Assembly: GCF_002153425.1 (NCBI RefSeq)
Contig: NZ_KZ119600.1
Span: forward strand, 1,347,103-1,411,102
Direction of reading: 5' to 3'
DNA length: 64,000 bases
Source of the DNA: Litchfieldia alkalitelluris
Lineage (GTDB): Bacteria; Bacillota; Bacilli; Bacillales; Salisediminibacteriaceae
Below the pieces are notes generated by a model, which had not been told where the DNA came from, did not search any database, and saw only the letters and a program-made list of their open reading frames with translations. Positions 35,485-42,916 of this stretch are shown here, in pieces (the first letter of the stretch is position 1; the number at the start of each line of letters is the position of its first letter). Position numbers and translations under genes: made by a program.

Positions 35485-36588
35485 ATGGAGATTCGTAGAT
35501 TGAGAGGACCAGAATATAAGCAAGCGATTGAGTTGGCTGATTGTACATTTCGTGAGAAGGGGCAAGTTTCCATGGCTGAAGCTTTTCCTCATGTATTTTC
35601 CGAAGAACTAGGGCTTTCTATTGGAGCATTTGATGGAGAGAAGCTTGTAAGTTTCATGGGAATTGTTCCTTCAACGATAAAGGTCGGCCCAGCAAGGTTG
35701 AACGTGTTTTCGTTAGGTGCTGTGTGCACGAATGAAAGCTATCGAAAGCAAGGTATTGCTAGCGCTTTACTAAAAGAAGTGTATCGCTTTATTGATGAGG
35801 CGCAGGCATCACTTCTGTTTATTTCCGGCGATCGTGGACTTTATACAAGGAACAACTGTTACCATTTTGGGCAGGTAACGAAATACATGCTTGAGGACGC
35901 TAGTCGAGTAAATAGAAATGAAGATTGGGACGTAAGACTTGGAAAAAAAGAAGATGTTTTTCAAGTTCAACATTTGCGAGTAAAGGAACAGGTTCAGTTT
36001 GAATACAGTGCTGCTGAATGGCTGCTGTTACTTGCGTCAAGTGGATATACGAGAGTTTTTAATAATATGGATCAAGCGTTGTTTGTTGCGGAAAAAAGTG
36101 GTGTTGTAGAGGGGTACGTTGTGGTTGGTATGCCATCGGAAAAAAGTACAACGAAATATGGTGTCGTAACAGATTGGGGCGGTAGCAGAAAATCGGTGGT
36201 GCATATACTTTTGACTTTATTAAGGGACCGGGTAGTCCCAATGCTAGAAGTGAAGGTGCCTTGGCAGGATCTTTTAAATGATGAGTTAAAGGAGCTTTCT
36301 AGTTCGGTGGAAGTAGAGAAAAATGGTGGTACAGTGCATATCGTTAATCCTAACCGATTAATCGCACAGCTAATGCCTTACCTAGGTTCCAAAGGATTGA
36401 AGAATGATATACAATTTCAGCAGACTGGCGAAAATAACTATACCATTAATTATGGTGATAATGAGGTTATGTTGTCAAAAGAGGAAATTGTATCGTTAAT
36501 TTTTAACTTTGAACACGATCTTGATTATCAATTTGAAGGAGTGTTCCCCATACCACTGCCAAGCACGGAAGGCTTATTCTATGTATGA
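35485..36588 (+). CDS. Two-domain GNAT acetyltransferase (Eis-like)
   Basis: The 367-residue protein has an N-terminal GNAT domain: MEIRRLRGPEYKQAIELAD, LNVFSLGAVCTNESYRKQGI near 72-91 (acetyl-CoA site), and LLFISGDRGLYTRNNCYHFG near 111-130. A second region (about 150-260) and a C-terminal sterol-carrier-like part (about 290-365) follow, as in Eis-type enhanced-survival proteins. AAAGGAG precedes the ATG by 9 bases. The acceptor is unknown. It is followed by a terminator shared with the convergent coat-like gene. Confidence 0.8.
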   Translation: MEIRRLRGPEYKQAIELADCTFREKGQVSMAEAFPHVFSEELGLSIGAFDGEKLVSFMGIVPSTIKVGPARLNVFSLGAVCTNESYRKQGIASALLKEVYRFIDEAQASLLFISGDRGLYTRNNCYHFGQVTKYMLEDASRVNRNEDWDVRLGKKEDVFQVQHLRVKEQVQFEYSAAEWLLLLASSGYTRVFNNMDQALFVAEKSGVVEGYVVVGMPSEKSTTKYGVVTDWGGSRKSVVHILLTLLRDRVVPMLEVKVPWQDLLNDELKELSSSVEVEKNGGTVHIVNPNRLIAQLMPYLGSKGLKNDIQFQQTGENNYTINYGDNEVMLSKEEIVSLIFNFEHDLDYQFEGVFPIPLPSTEGLFYV

Positions 36589-36612
36589 CTTAAAATTCCT
36601 CGATCTCCAAAA

Positions 36613-36677
36613 TTTCCTGCCCTCTAGTACGACAATTACTAAGTGGACAAGGGGCAGGAACCATTTTTACTATTATA
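36613..36677. terminator. Bidirectional stem-loop between convergent genes
   Basis: TTCCTGCCCC/GGGGCAGGAA arms enclose a loop of about 35 bases and are followed by CCATTTTTAC. It belongs to the same CCTGCC...GGCAGG hairpin theme found at 34.0, 37.4, 38.3 and 42.7 kb. Confidence 0.65.
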
Positions 36678-36684
36678 TCTTTAT

Positions 36685-37011
36685 TTAGTAATAGTAATAT
36701 GGGTATGCTGGATAAGCGGGATAATATGGGTATGGTCGGTAATATCCGTACCCAGGTCTTGGGGCTAAAAGTGCACCTGTAGCAAGGCCTCCTAAAAAGC
36801 CTAACCCTAAGCCAACGCCAGGGCCTACAAAACCATAACCAGGCCTTCCATATCCCACCCCAGGCCTCCCAAAGCCATAGCCAGGTCCACCATATCCAAA
36901 CCCAGGTCTCCCCACTCCAATTCCAGGACTTAAAATCCGTTGATCATTGTCATCAATCATTTCCTGATTCCTCACTTCTGGTACTAGGTGATATGAATAG
37001 TCATTTGACAA
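36685..37011 (-). CDS. Gly/Pro/Tyr-rich spore-coat-like protein
   Basis: The TTG start (AGGAGGG seven bases before it) gives 108 residues. After a polar start (residues 1-28) there are repeats of GFGYGGPG, GFGRPGVG and GYGRPGYG, a Gly/Leu/Ala stretch (GLGLGFLGGLATGALLAPRP), and a Tyr/Pro tail (YYRPYPYYPAYPAYPYYYY). Such compositions are common in spore coat and crust proteins of Bacillus, but no specific family is assigned. The hydrophobic centre might also insert in a membrane. Confidence 0.7.
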   Translation of the reverse strand: MSNDYSYHLVPEVRNQEMIDDNDQRILSPGIGVGRPGFGYGGPGYGFGRPGVGYGRPGYGFVGPGVGLGLGFLGGLATGALLAPRPGYGYYRPYPYYPAYPAYPYYYY

Positions 37012-37154
37012 AACAATTCCCTCCTAAAGATGTTATACACTAAAGGGTATGCTTAAATAGCCTATTTGGGTTGGGTATGTGCCTTTTGTGAACAAAATGT
37101 GATATCACTTCCTTAATATTTCCAGATTGGGTGGAGAAGACTTCTTAATTTAAT

Positions 37155-37365
37155 TGAAAGAAACGGAAATAGCTGAGGCGCATAAAATGATTGAAAACCT
37201 TAAGCGTAACTTTGAGGAAGATATTACATTTTCATATTATGAAAAACGTTTAATATTTCGATGACCAATGGTTTATTTGAATACAATGAGTCAAAGCGAG
37301 ATGTCCTCAATTGTATTAAAAACGCGGACAAAGCACTACTAGAAGATAAAAACCTCATGTCGTAA
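37155..37365 (+). pseudogene. GGDEF-domain remnant with a frameshift
   Basis: Two frames, joined at a shift near 37262, read ETEIAEAHKMIENLKRNFEE, DITFSYYEKRLIFR, then TNGLFEYNESKRDVLNCIKN and ADKALLEDKNLMS, followed by a stop. The end matches the C-terminal part of a GGDEF domain (S.G...y......d.l..ADkAly.aK). The GGDEF signature is absent. The gene is thus a decayed, 5'-truncated diguanylate cyclase piece. Its stop lies within the hairpin CCTCATGTCG/CGACATGAGG at 37353-37379. Confidence 0.6.
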
Positions 37366-37369
37366 GTGC

Positions 37370-37439
37370 GACATGAGGTCCAAAGAAAGATGCCTGCCTC
37401 CAAGTGGTAAAAATGACTTCATTGGGGGCAGGCGTTTTA
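37370..37439. repeat. Direct repeat flanking the AbrB/PIN pair, left copy; terminator hairpin
   Basis: GACATGAGGTCCAAAGAAAG then ATGCCTGCCTCCAAGTGGTA ... TTCATTGGGGGCAGGCGTTT. About 70 bases recur at 38230-38303 with few changes. It also folds into a CCTGCC...GGCAGG terminator. Confidence 0.8.
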
Positions 37440-37542
37440 TGATTTATCACTAGCCTTATAGCACTTTTCTTAAGTTTGCAAACACAATTAGTATTACTTA
37501 TAATGTTGGTAATACAAAAAAACTTGTAAGAGGTGAATTGAG

Positions 37543-37812
37543 TTGGAATTAGTTAGTGGGAAAATGACAAGTAAAGGTCAAATAACTATCCCAAAAGAAC
37601 TTAGGGAAAAGTTAGGCTTAAGTGAGGGTGACCAACTTAATTTTTTTATAGAAAATGATGAAGTAAGAATAAAGCCAGTTAAGAAAAAATTATTAAGTCA
37701 TGCCATTGGAAGATTTGAATCTAAAGAGAATATTGATGTTGAAAAAATGAGAGAGGTTGCTCAAAAGGAAGCATCTAAACATATCTTGTCAGAGGGATTT
37801 GAGCATGAATAA
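37543..37812 (+). CDS. AbrB/MazE-type antitoxin
   Basis: The TTG start has AGAGGTG nine bases upstream. The 89-residue protein begins with a SpoVT/AbrB domain: GKMTSKGQITIPKELREKLG then LSEGDQLNFFIENDEVRIKP. This is the DNA-binding half of VapB-type antitoxins; the acidic C-terminus probably binds the toxin. It overlaps the PIN toxin gene by eight bases (GAGCATGAATAA), the usual coupling. It lies in a cassette flanked by direct repeats. Confidence 0.9.
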   Translation: MELVSGKMTSKGQITIPKELREKLGLSEGDQLNFFIENDEVRIKPVKKKLLSHAIGRFESKENIDVEKMREVAQKEASKHILSEGFEHE

Positions 37813-38215
37813 ATTCCTGGTTGATACAAATGTTCTAATACGACTGATAGTAAAAGATGATCAAAAAAAATTTTCTACTATTGTAAAACTAGTAGAGAAG
37901 GTTGAAAGAAATGAGTTAACATTAGTTATCCCTACAATTGTAATAGCTGAATGTTGTTGGTTACTACGGTCATTCTATAAATTGGATAAAACCTTAATAA
38001 CGGAATATTTAATAGATGTAATTGAGTCTGAAAATGTGGAAGTAGAGGAAGATAACGTAATCAATGTACTTAAGAGATATGCGGAAAAAAATGTTGATTT
38101 TGCTGATGCTTTATTAGGGTGCAAATCCAACAGCAATCTTCCTGTTTTAACATGGGATAATAAGGATTTTAAAAAGTTGGACTGTGAATATTATATTCCA
38201 GAAGAAATATTATAA
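37805..38215 (+). CDS. PIN-domain (VapC-type) toxin
   Basis: From the ATG at 37805 (GAGGG upstream in the antitoxin gene) the protein has 136 residues. PIN features: MNKFLVDTNVLIRLIVKDD (first Asp, residue 7), VIAECCWLLRS (Glu about 44), DFADALLG (Asp about 98-102) and VLTWDNKDFKKLD (last Asp near 118). These acidic residues bind the metal for RNA cleavage. It should be a toxic endoribonuclease neutralised by the AbrB-type antitoxin. Confidence 0.9.
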   Translation: MNKFLVDTNVLIRLIVKDDQKKFSTIVKLVEKVERNELTLVIPTIVIAECCWLLRSFYKLDKTLITEYLIDVIESENVEVEEDNVINVLKRYAEKNVDFADALLGCKSNSNLPVLTWDNKDFKKLDCEYYIPEEIL

Positions 38216-38229
38216 ATGTTTCAAAAAGG

Positions 38230-38303
38230 GACATGAGATCCAAAGAAAGATGCCTGCCTCCAATGTGGTAAAAAATACTTCATTGGGGGCAGGCATTTTA
38301 ATT
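38230..38303. repeat. Direct repeat flanking the AbrB/PIN pair, right copy; terminator hairpin
   Basis: GACATGAGATCCAAAGAAAG then ATGCCTGCCTCCAATGTGGT ... TTCATTGGGGGCAGGCATTT, followed by a run of Ts. It duplicates 37370-37439 and ends the toxin transcript. Confidence 0.8.
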
Positions 38304-38343
38304 TTTTTTTGGCCAATGAGAACCGTCCCCATTAGGTTTTTAT

Positions 38344-38661
38344 GAGAAGGTTTTTACATTCATTGTAAGACTGAAGACACATGCTAAACGAGAGGAAGAA
38401 GGATTGTTCACATTAATGAAACAGTGTGAAGGGGAACATCACAAAACAATCGAAGTAATGGAAGTCGAACATGACAAGGCAGAACAGCATCTAGACGATT
38501 TTCTTACGGAAACGGAGAAAATTACGGGAAAACTTGATGAGTATGCTGCTCAATCTATTACTGTAAACGTCGTCCAAGCTTATGCAACGTTAATCCAACA
38601 CTTTGCTAACGAAGAAAAAGTTCTTTTTCCTTTGGCGGAGGAAATTCTAACTGGACAGTAG
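38344..38661 (+). pseudogene. 5'-truncated hemerythrin-like protein
   Basis: An open frame without a credible start reads EKVFTFIVRLKTHAKREEEG LF, EHDKAEQHL and HFANEEKVLFPLAEEIL. These are the second to fourth helices of an HHE hemerythrin, with His/Glu ligands HxxxEE, EH and HxxxE. The first helix with the leading His is missing. The frame upstream runs into GAGAACCGTCCCCATTAGG, a short repeat-like segment, and then the right copy of the cassette repeat. A short start at the ATG at 38416 would lack more ligands. I read this as a gene broken by the adjacent insertion. Confidence 0.6.
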
Positions 38662-38841
38662 GGATAGATCCCACACATACTGTCCCAAAAGAAGTGATGT
38701 CTGAGCCCAAATGCGGAAACATAAGCCGATTTACCTCTTCTAGTTTCAACAGTTTTTTTCTAAAACTTGACTTACATCAATTTCATTCATTTTTCTTCGT
38801 GTGATAATAAAAGTAATCAAACGAAAGAAAAGGTGATTGCT

Positions 38842-39294
38842 ATGTCATTTCAATATGAAGATATGAAGAAGATTGATCGAAAGACATTAGGGAAAGAGGT
38901 ACCACTAGAGTTATTCCGCTCAATACGTTTGATTGGTATGTACCAAGGCCTGCCGTTAAACGGAAAAAGTACAACAGCGACTATAGGGAGAAAGATTGGC
39001 GAGAGTTTACCAGTTCATTCAGTAGAGGGGGCTTTAAACTTATTTGAAGAATTAAAGATTGGGATTCCAAGAATCATAGAAAAGAAGGATAACGAATTTC
39101 ATATTGCAATTGATGAGTGTTTTTGTAAAGGACTTCCTAAACAACCTGGCAATAAAGTCTGTGATCTAGAAGGTGCAATCTTAGAGGGGGCGCTAGAAGG
39201 GATTATTAAAAAAAGGGTTCGAGCTCGGGAAGTGAAGTGTAATGTGAATGGTGATGAATGTTGTGAGTATAAGGTGAAAACCTATGAAGTATAA
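38842..39294 (+). CDS. V4R-domain protein
   Basis: From the ATG at 38842 (AAAGGTGA upstream) the protein has 150 residues. It resembles the V4R domain: LFRSIRLIGMYQGLPLNGKS near the start, AIDECFCKGLPKQPGNKVCD near 94-113, EGAILEGALEGIIKK and VNGDECCEYKV at the end. The Cys residues (CFC, VC, KC, ECC) are typical of this small-molecule-binding fold. It might sense a hydrocarbon or redox signal; no ligand can be named. It is followed by a terminator. Confidence 0.75.
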   Translation: MSFQYEDMKKIDRKTLGKEVPLELFRSIRLIGMYQGLPLNGKSTTATIGRKIGESLPVHSVEGALNLFEELKIGIPRIIEKKDNEFHIAIDECFCKGLPKQPGNKVCDLEGAILEGALEGIIKKRVRAREVKCNVNGDECCEYKVKTYEV

Positions 39295-39386
39295 GGAAGT
39301 AGAAGTATGTCATTATAACAAAAAAGGGATCTGATTTTTCCCCGAATAACAGCGATTCAAGTATAACCGAAGCGTGTGAGCTATTT

Positions 39387-39422
39387 GGAACGGGAAGTGG
39401 CTGCTTCCCGTTCTTTGCGTTT
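39387..39422 (+). terminator. Stem-loop terminator
   Basis: GGAACGGGAAG and CTTCCCGTTC pair perfectly around TGGCTG, followed by TTTGCGTTT. It ends the V4R transcript about 90 bases downstream of the stop. Confidence 0.75.
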
Positions 39423-39538
39423 AAGCTAATATAAAACAATAGGATGCCGCTAGCTAATTTCCCTCCCCCTCTAAAACTTTGTATTAAATTCATTCCTACA
39501 TTTACTCCAAATGACGTTATGTGCCGAAAGGTTATTAA

Positions 39539-39649
39539 TCAATCAATACGATAAACTTTAATATTTAAGAAAATTGCTAATACGAAAACAAAAACATAAA
39601 AAGCTATCCCAGTAAACGAAGTTGCAGCAAAGTATTCGAGGAATCCCAT
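39539..39649 (-). CDS. 36-residue single-span membrane protein
   Basis: On the reverse strand an ATG at 39649 has AAAGGAGGT seven bases upstream. It reads MGFLEYFAATSFTGIAFYVF then VFVLAIFLNIKVYRID and stops. One hydrophobic segment spans nearly the whole length, with acidic and basic residues at the ends. Its size is like the small subunits of cytochrome oxidases or of transporters (CydX/CydS type), but no such partner lies nearby. It faces the MarR gene across two palindromic sites, so it may be a target of that regulator. Confidence 0.7.
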   Translation of the reverse strand: MGFLEYFAATSFTGIAFYVFVFVLAIFLNIKVYRID

Positions 39650-39686
39650 GATTTACCTCCTTTATTAAGTCTTTTTTAATTTGTTT

Positions 39687-39723
39687 ACAGTCATTTATAT
39701 CGTTATACGATATAAATGACTGT
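39687..39723. promoter_or_regulatory. Long palindromic operator 1
   Basis: ACAGTCATTTATATCG, then TTATA, then CGATATAAATGACTGT: a perfect 16-base inverted repeat. It lies between the small membrane-protein gene and the MarR gene. The inner TATATCG-N5-CGATATA recurs in the second site. Confidence 0.75.
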
Positions 39724-39747
39724 AATTATACTTAATATCTATTATGA

Positions 39748-39768
39748 TTATATCGTAATGTGATATAA
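39748..39768. promoter_or_regulatory. Palindromic operator 2
   Basis: TTATATCGTAATGTGATATAA: arms TTATATC and GATATAA around seven bases. Its centre is 53 bases from that of operator 1, so both sites are on the same face of the helix. It is a probable MarR binding site. Confidence 0.65.
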
Positions 39769-39907
39769 TTTTTCAATAACAAAGCTAAGTTTCAGTAATA
39801 CTTATTTCTACATATATTTATGTATATTAAGTAATTATTAACTGCATTTTTTCCCATGTGGCTATAATGGTAGTGTTAGTTGAAATACGTAAATTAGGAG
39901 AATGTAT

Positions 39908-40306
39908 ATGAATAATCATTTAGATAAAGAAGTTTATGAATCACTCGCTGAGTTTCGGTATCAGTTAAAGAAGTTTCTTCATTTTAGTGATTTAGAAGCA
40001 CGGAAGGTGGGAATTACCCCGCAACAGCATCAATTACTTCTCGCAATAAAAGGGTATCCAGGGCGCGACTACGTAACACCAAGGGAGTTAGGAGAACGGT
40101 TATTTATTACGCATCATGCTTGTGTAGGACTCATTGATAGGTGTGAACAACAAAATCTTGTCACTCGAAAAAGAAATCCTAATGATGGCCGAAGTGTACT
40201 GATTTATGTTACAGAAAAGGGGGAGGAGTTTCTAGAAAAGTTGTCTGAGATCCACCTAAATGAAATAAAACGAATACACGTGTTCCATGACGTTTTTGAT
40301 TTATAG
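39908..40306 (+). CDS. MarR-family transcriptional regulator
   Basis: From the ATG at 39908 (TAGGAG eight bases upstream; the ATG at 39902 is too close) the protein has 132 residues. The winged helix is clear: TPRELGERLFITHHACVGLI (about 60-79) and the wing LVTRKRNPNDGRSVLIYVTE (about 87-106). The N-terminal helix and the last helix would form the dimer. Two palindromes upstream and the divergent small membrane gene suggest autoregulation and control of that gene. Confidence 0.88.
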   Translation: MNNHLDKEVYESLAEFRYQLKKFLHFSDLEARKVGITPQQHQLLLAIKGYPGRDYVTPRELGERLFITHHACVGLIDRCEQQNLVTRKRNPNDGRSVLIYVTEKGEEFLEKLSEIHLNEIKRIHVFHDVFDL

Positions 40307-40390
40307 TATCAATTATTGAAGTTTTATCATAACCTTAGAATCTTATATGAAATTGTAAATATTAGAGCATAGTTATAGTAAGTTTTTTTT

Positions 40391-40424
40391 AAGCCCCTCC
40401 AAATCAATTGAGGGGCCTTTTATA
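40391..40424 (+). terminator. Intrinsic terminator of the MarR gene
   Basis: GCCCCTC pairs with GAGGGGC, followed by CTTTTATAAA, 85 bases after the stop. Confidence 0.8.
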
Positions 40425-40572
40425 AAAATTTAAAAGTATGAGGCGGAACCCTCCCCCCTAGTAGGTGGAGCAAATATTTGGTTAAAAATTCAAGTTGCAG
40501 TCTTGTAGTTTTTTAACCCATGTAGGTGTGTGAATATAAATGTATTTTTAATAAAAATATTCAAAATTTTCA

Positions 40573-40601
40573 TTTACATACGAACGTACGTTTTGTATAA
40601 T
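40573..40601 (+). promoter_or_regulatory. Promoter with an operator-like palindrome in its spacer
   Basis: TTTACA (40573-40578), a 17-base spacer, then TATAAT (40596-40601). The spacer holds GAACGTACGTT, a near-perfect palindrome of the sort bound by TetR-like repressors. It would drive the pentapeptide-repeat gene 74 bases further on. The remaining bases of 40307-40674 hold no gene. Confidence 0.7.
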
Positions 40602-40674
40602 GGGCGGTAGAGGGAGTTGGGAAATTATTCAAGGCAAACTAAAACGATAGTATTTAAAAAATGAGGAGGGATTT

Positions 40675-41115
40675 ATGATGAGTGGTATTCCAGAATTAAA
40701 AGGAGCAAAAGTGAACCTAGAATTTGCAGATATATCTAAGTCAGAATATAAATCAGTGATGGCCAGTGAGTTAGTATTTGATAATGTTGATTTAAGCGGT
40801 ACTACCATAAACAATGCGAATATGAGCGGAGTGAAAATTACTGATGCAAATTTAAGTGATTTGGAGATTTGTGGCGCTCAGCTTGGTGGGGCATATATCC
40901 ACAATATTGGACTACCTACAGAGGGACATCCGAACCATGAGCCTGGTGTAAAACAAAGACCAATAAAGTTCAAACATTGTAATCTCAACGATAGTATTTT
41001 CACAGATTGTAACTTAACAAATGTGGAGATTAATGCAAGCGATATAAAGGGCATGAAAATAAATGGTATTTTAGTTGAGGAACTACTTGCATCTTATGTG
41101 AAAAATAAGGGATAA
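40675..41115 (+). CDS. Pentapeptide-repeat protein
   Basis: This 146-residue protein has pentapeptide-like repeats in two blocks: about 35-75 (VFDNVDLSGTTINNANMSGV, KITDANLSDLEI) and about 98-125 (FKHCNLNDSIFTDCNLTNVE). The A(D/N)LXX pattern forms a right-handed quadrilateral helix. Some such proteins mimic DNA and protect gyrase, but no function can be assigned. GAGGAGGG precedes two adjacent ATGs, either of which may start it. Confidence 0.88.
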   Translation: MMSGIPELKGAKVNLEFADISKSEYKSVMASELVFDNVDLSGTTINNANMSGVKITDANLSDLEICGAQLGGAYIHNIGLPTEGHPNHEPGVKQRPIKFKHCNLNDSIFTDCNLTNVEINASDIKGMKINGILVEELLASYVKNKG

Positions 41116-41231
41116 CTGCTGGAAATACAGTATAAAGTAATTCTGGAAAAATAGATTCTATAGGTATTTTTCAGAAAAGATTGTTATTGATTGATACAGG
41201 CATTAAATTTCAATGAGATGGGGAATTAAAT

Positions 41232-41729
41232 ATGAGTGAAGAAAGAAACATTATTCATAGTTTCGGTGAATTCTCAACATGGCTAAGCACATTAGAAGAT
41301 TTGGATGAAACTTTATGGTCGAAGCCGATAAGCGAGGGTAAATGGTCCGTCAGTGAGATAGTAGCCCATATTATGAATTGGGATCATCACCTATTATTTG
41401 AAGTTATCCCATCAGTACGAGAAGGAAAGGGAATGGAGTTTCCTGAATGTGATCCTTTTAATAAGAAAGCGTCTGATTACGCAAAATCAGGTGTATCTCA
41501 GGCAAAATTATTAAAAGAAGTAAGGTATAAAAGGGAATTACTTGTAAAGGAACTACATACAGTACCTACCGTCATGTTGAACAAACCATTAACTGTAAAT
41601 GGCGAAACCCATTGTCCACATACGGGATTGCCATATTCCTTAATCGTTATTACTCATCATTTTATCTACCACGATCAGCACCATCAAAAACAAATAACAG
41701 AATTCCTAGAGGCAAACACGGTTGTCTGA
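41232..41729 (+). CDS. DinB-family protein
   Basis: The 165-residue helical protein has a DinB pattern: WSVSEIVAHIMNWDHHLLFE near 38-57 (first His), then ITHHFIYHDQHHQKQITEFL near 140-159 (two more His). These three His typically bind a divalent metal. Such proteins are often thiol-dependent transferases; no substrate can be named. ATGGGGA precedes the ATG. A strong terminator follows. Confidence 0.83.
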   Translation: MSEERNIIHSFGEFSTWLSTLEDLDETLWSKPISEGKWSVSEIVAHIMNWDHHLLFEVIPSVREGKGMEFPECDPFNKKASDYAKSGVSQAKLLKEVRYKRELLVKELHTVPTVMLNKPLTVNGETHCPHTGLPYSLIVITHHFIYHDQHHQKQITEFLEANTVV

Positions 41730-41768
41730 TCGAGTTGTTCAGGGTGCCCCCCAAAAAAGTCCGAAGAA

Positions 41769-41815
41769 AATACACATATGATTTCTGCAGTAGAAATCAT
41801 ATGTGTATATTTTTG
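41769..41815 (+). terminator. Intrinsic terminator of the DinB gene
   Basis: AATACACATATGATTTCT and AGAAATCATATGTGTATATT form a long stem with a 5-base loop, followed by a T run. Confidence 0.9.
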
Positions 41816-42047
41816 TTATTATAGCTTTTTAACATTAAATCGGGATGGTCTAAAGAAGCTCATGATCCTGGTTTATACAATGGGGAAAAATGTATGTAAA
41901 TGAAGCAATTGTTTTTTTATGTTAAAATGATAAGAGAGAATATTCTGAATTTACTTTCAAGAAGCTAAGTACCTGATGAAACAAGGAGAATTTATATATT
42001 TAAAAACTAAGAAGGATAACTTTAGTTTTCAAGGGGGAGGGATTCCG

Positions 42048-42302
42048 GTGAGAAACTTCATGATATCTTTGTTTAGTGGCATAATCTTAGGTAGTATTAT
42101 TGCATTTTTTGTAACTGATGGCCCCATTTTTTTCCGCATTCAAGCTGCACCACACTATGTAGAAAATGCAGCACTAGAAATTAACCCAGACGTTTTCTTT
42201 ATGTATTTTACTATCATTATTGTTGCAGTCATAATCATATATGCTAGTTTATTTTTATTAGGTAGATTAAGGCATAAAATACGAATGGTATCAAACAAAT
42301 AA
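42048..42302 (+). CDS. Small two-segment membrane protein
   Basis: The GTG at 42048 follows GGGGGAGGG by six bases and gives 84 residues; a longer frame from 41976 exists but has a weaker start. Hydrophobic segments are at about 3-22 and 50-70, with an extended middle (FFRIQAAPHYVENAALEINP). The C-terminus is basic. I do not recognise it. Confidence 0.6.
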   Translation: MRNFMISLFSGIILGSIIAFFVTDGPIFFRIQAAPHYVENAALEINPDVFFMYFTIIIVAVIIIYASLFLLGRLRHKIRMVSNK

Positions 42303-42446
42303 TGAATCAAATATAAGTTTAGTGCACTTCTTTGCGCTCTACAAGGTACTGTAGGATAAAGTTCAAATTTGGATTGTTAGTAAACTAGTTTTTATGGTGC
42401 TCGCTTATGGATATTGGGTGAAATAGTGAGGGGGGAGACTTCCATT

Positions 42447-42650
42447 ATGCAAAAATTAATAAAGCTGCTATTTTTATGGAGTGTTATTTTTCCCTTGGTA
42501 ATTACTACTGCATTAATAATTAGGGATGCTCAAAATGATATAAGTATTGCTTTTCATAGGGCTGGAACTTACTTTATTGTTACTTTTCTTTTAGGTTTCC
42601 TTTTTTTCCATATTCATAGGTTATACGATTTTTTTCATGAGAATAAATAG
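42447..42650 (+). CDS. Small two-segment membrane protein
   Basis: The ATG at 42447 has GGGGGGAGA about seven bases upstream. The 67-residue protein has two hydrophobic segments (about 5-22 and 39-56) separated by RDAQNDISIAFHR, and ends HRLYDFFHENK. It lies 144 bases behind another small membrane protein and is followed by a terminator; the pair may be co-transcribed. No family recognised. Confidence 0.6.
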   Translation: MQKLIKLLFLWSVIFPLVITTALIIRDAQNDISIAFHRAGTYFIVTFLLGFLFFHIHRLYDFFHENK

Positions 42651-42674
42651 CTTTTATTAGGTAAGCATAATGAG

Positions 42675-42722
42675 TGCCTGTCCCTAGTGCGGTATGCTTT
42701 TACTGCAGGGGCGGGCATTTTC
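42675..42722 (+). terminator. Intrinsic terminator
   Basis: TGCCTGTCCCTAGTGCGGTA and TACTGCAGGGGCGGGCA pair with few mismatches, followed by TTTTC. Similar in theme to the hairpins at 34.0 and 37.4 kb. Confidence 0.8.
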
Positions 42723-42916
42723 ATTATTAGTTACCGTCATTTGTACTAATAAATTCTGTTTTGTACATGGTGACGTAGAAGGATAGTTTGATAGAATAGG
42801 TGTTAATCGTTACGTCTATGTACCAATGCTTTGGAAAACCTTAATGTAAACCCAATTAACTTAGAGTGTAGTGTTGTTGGTTAGTTCACGTCGTTTCAAA
42901 TGAGAGGGGTTAAGTG

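Noticed and set aside
39206-39493. 95-residue reverse frame behind the V4R gene
   Set aside because: It overlaps the V4R coding end and its terminator and has no ribosome site.
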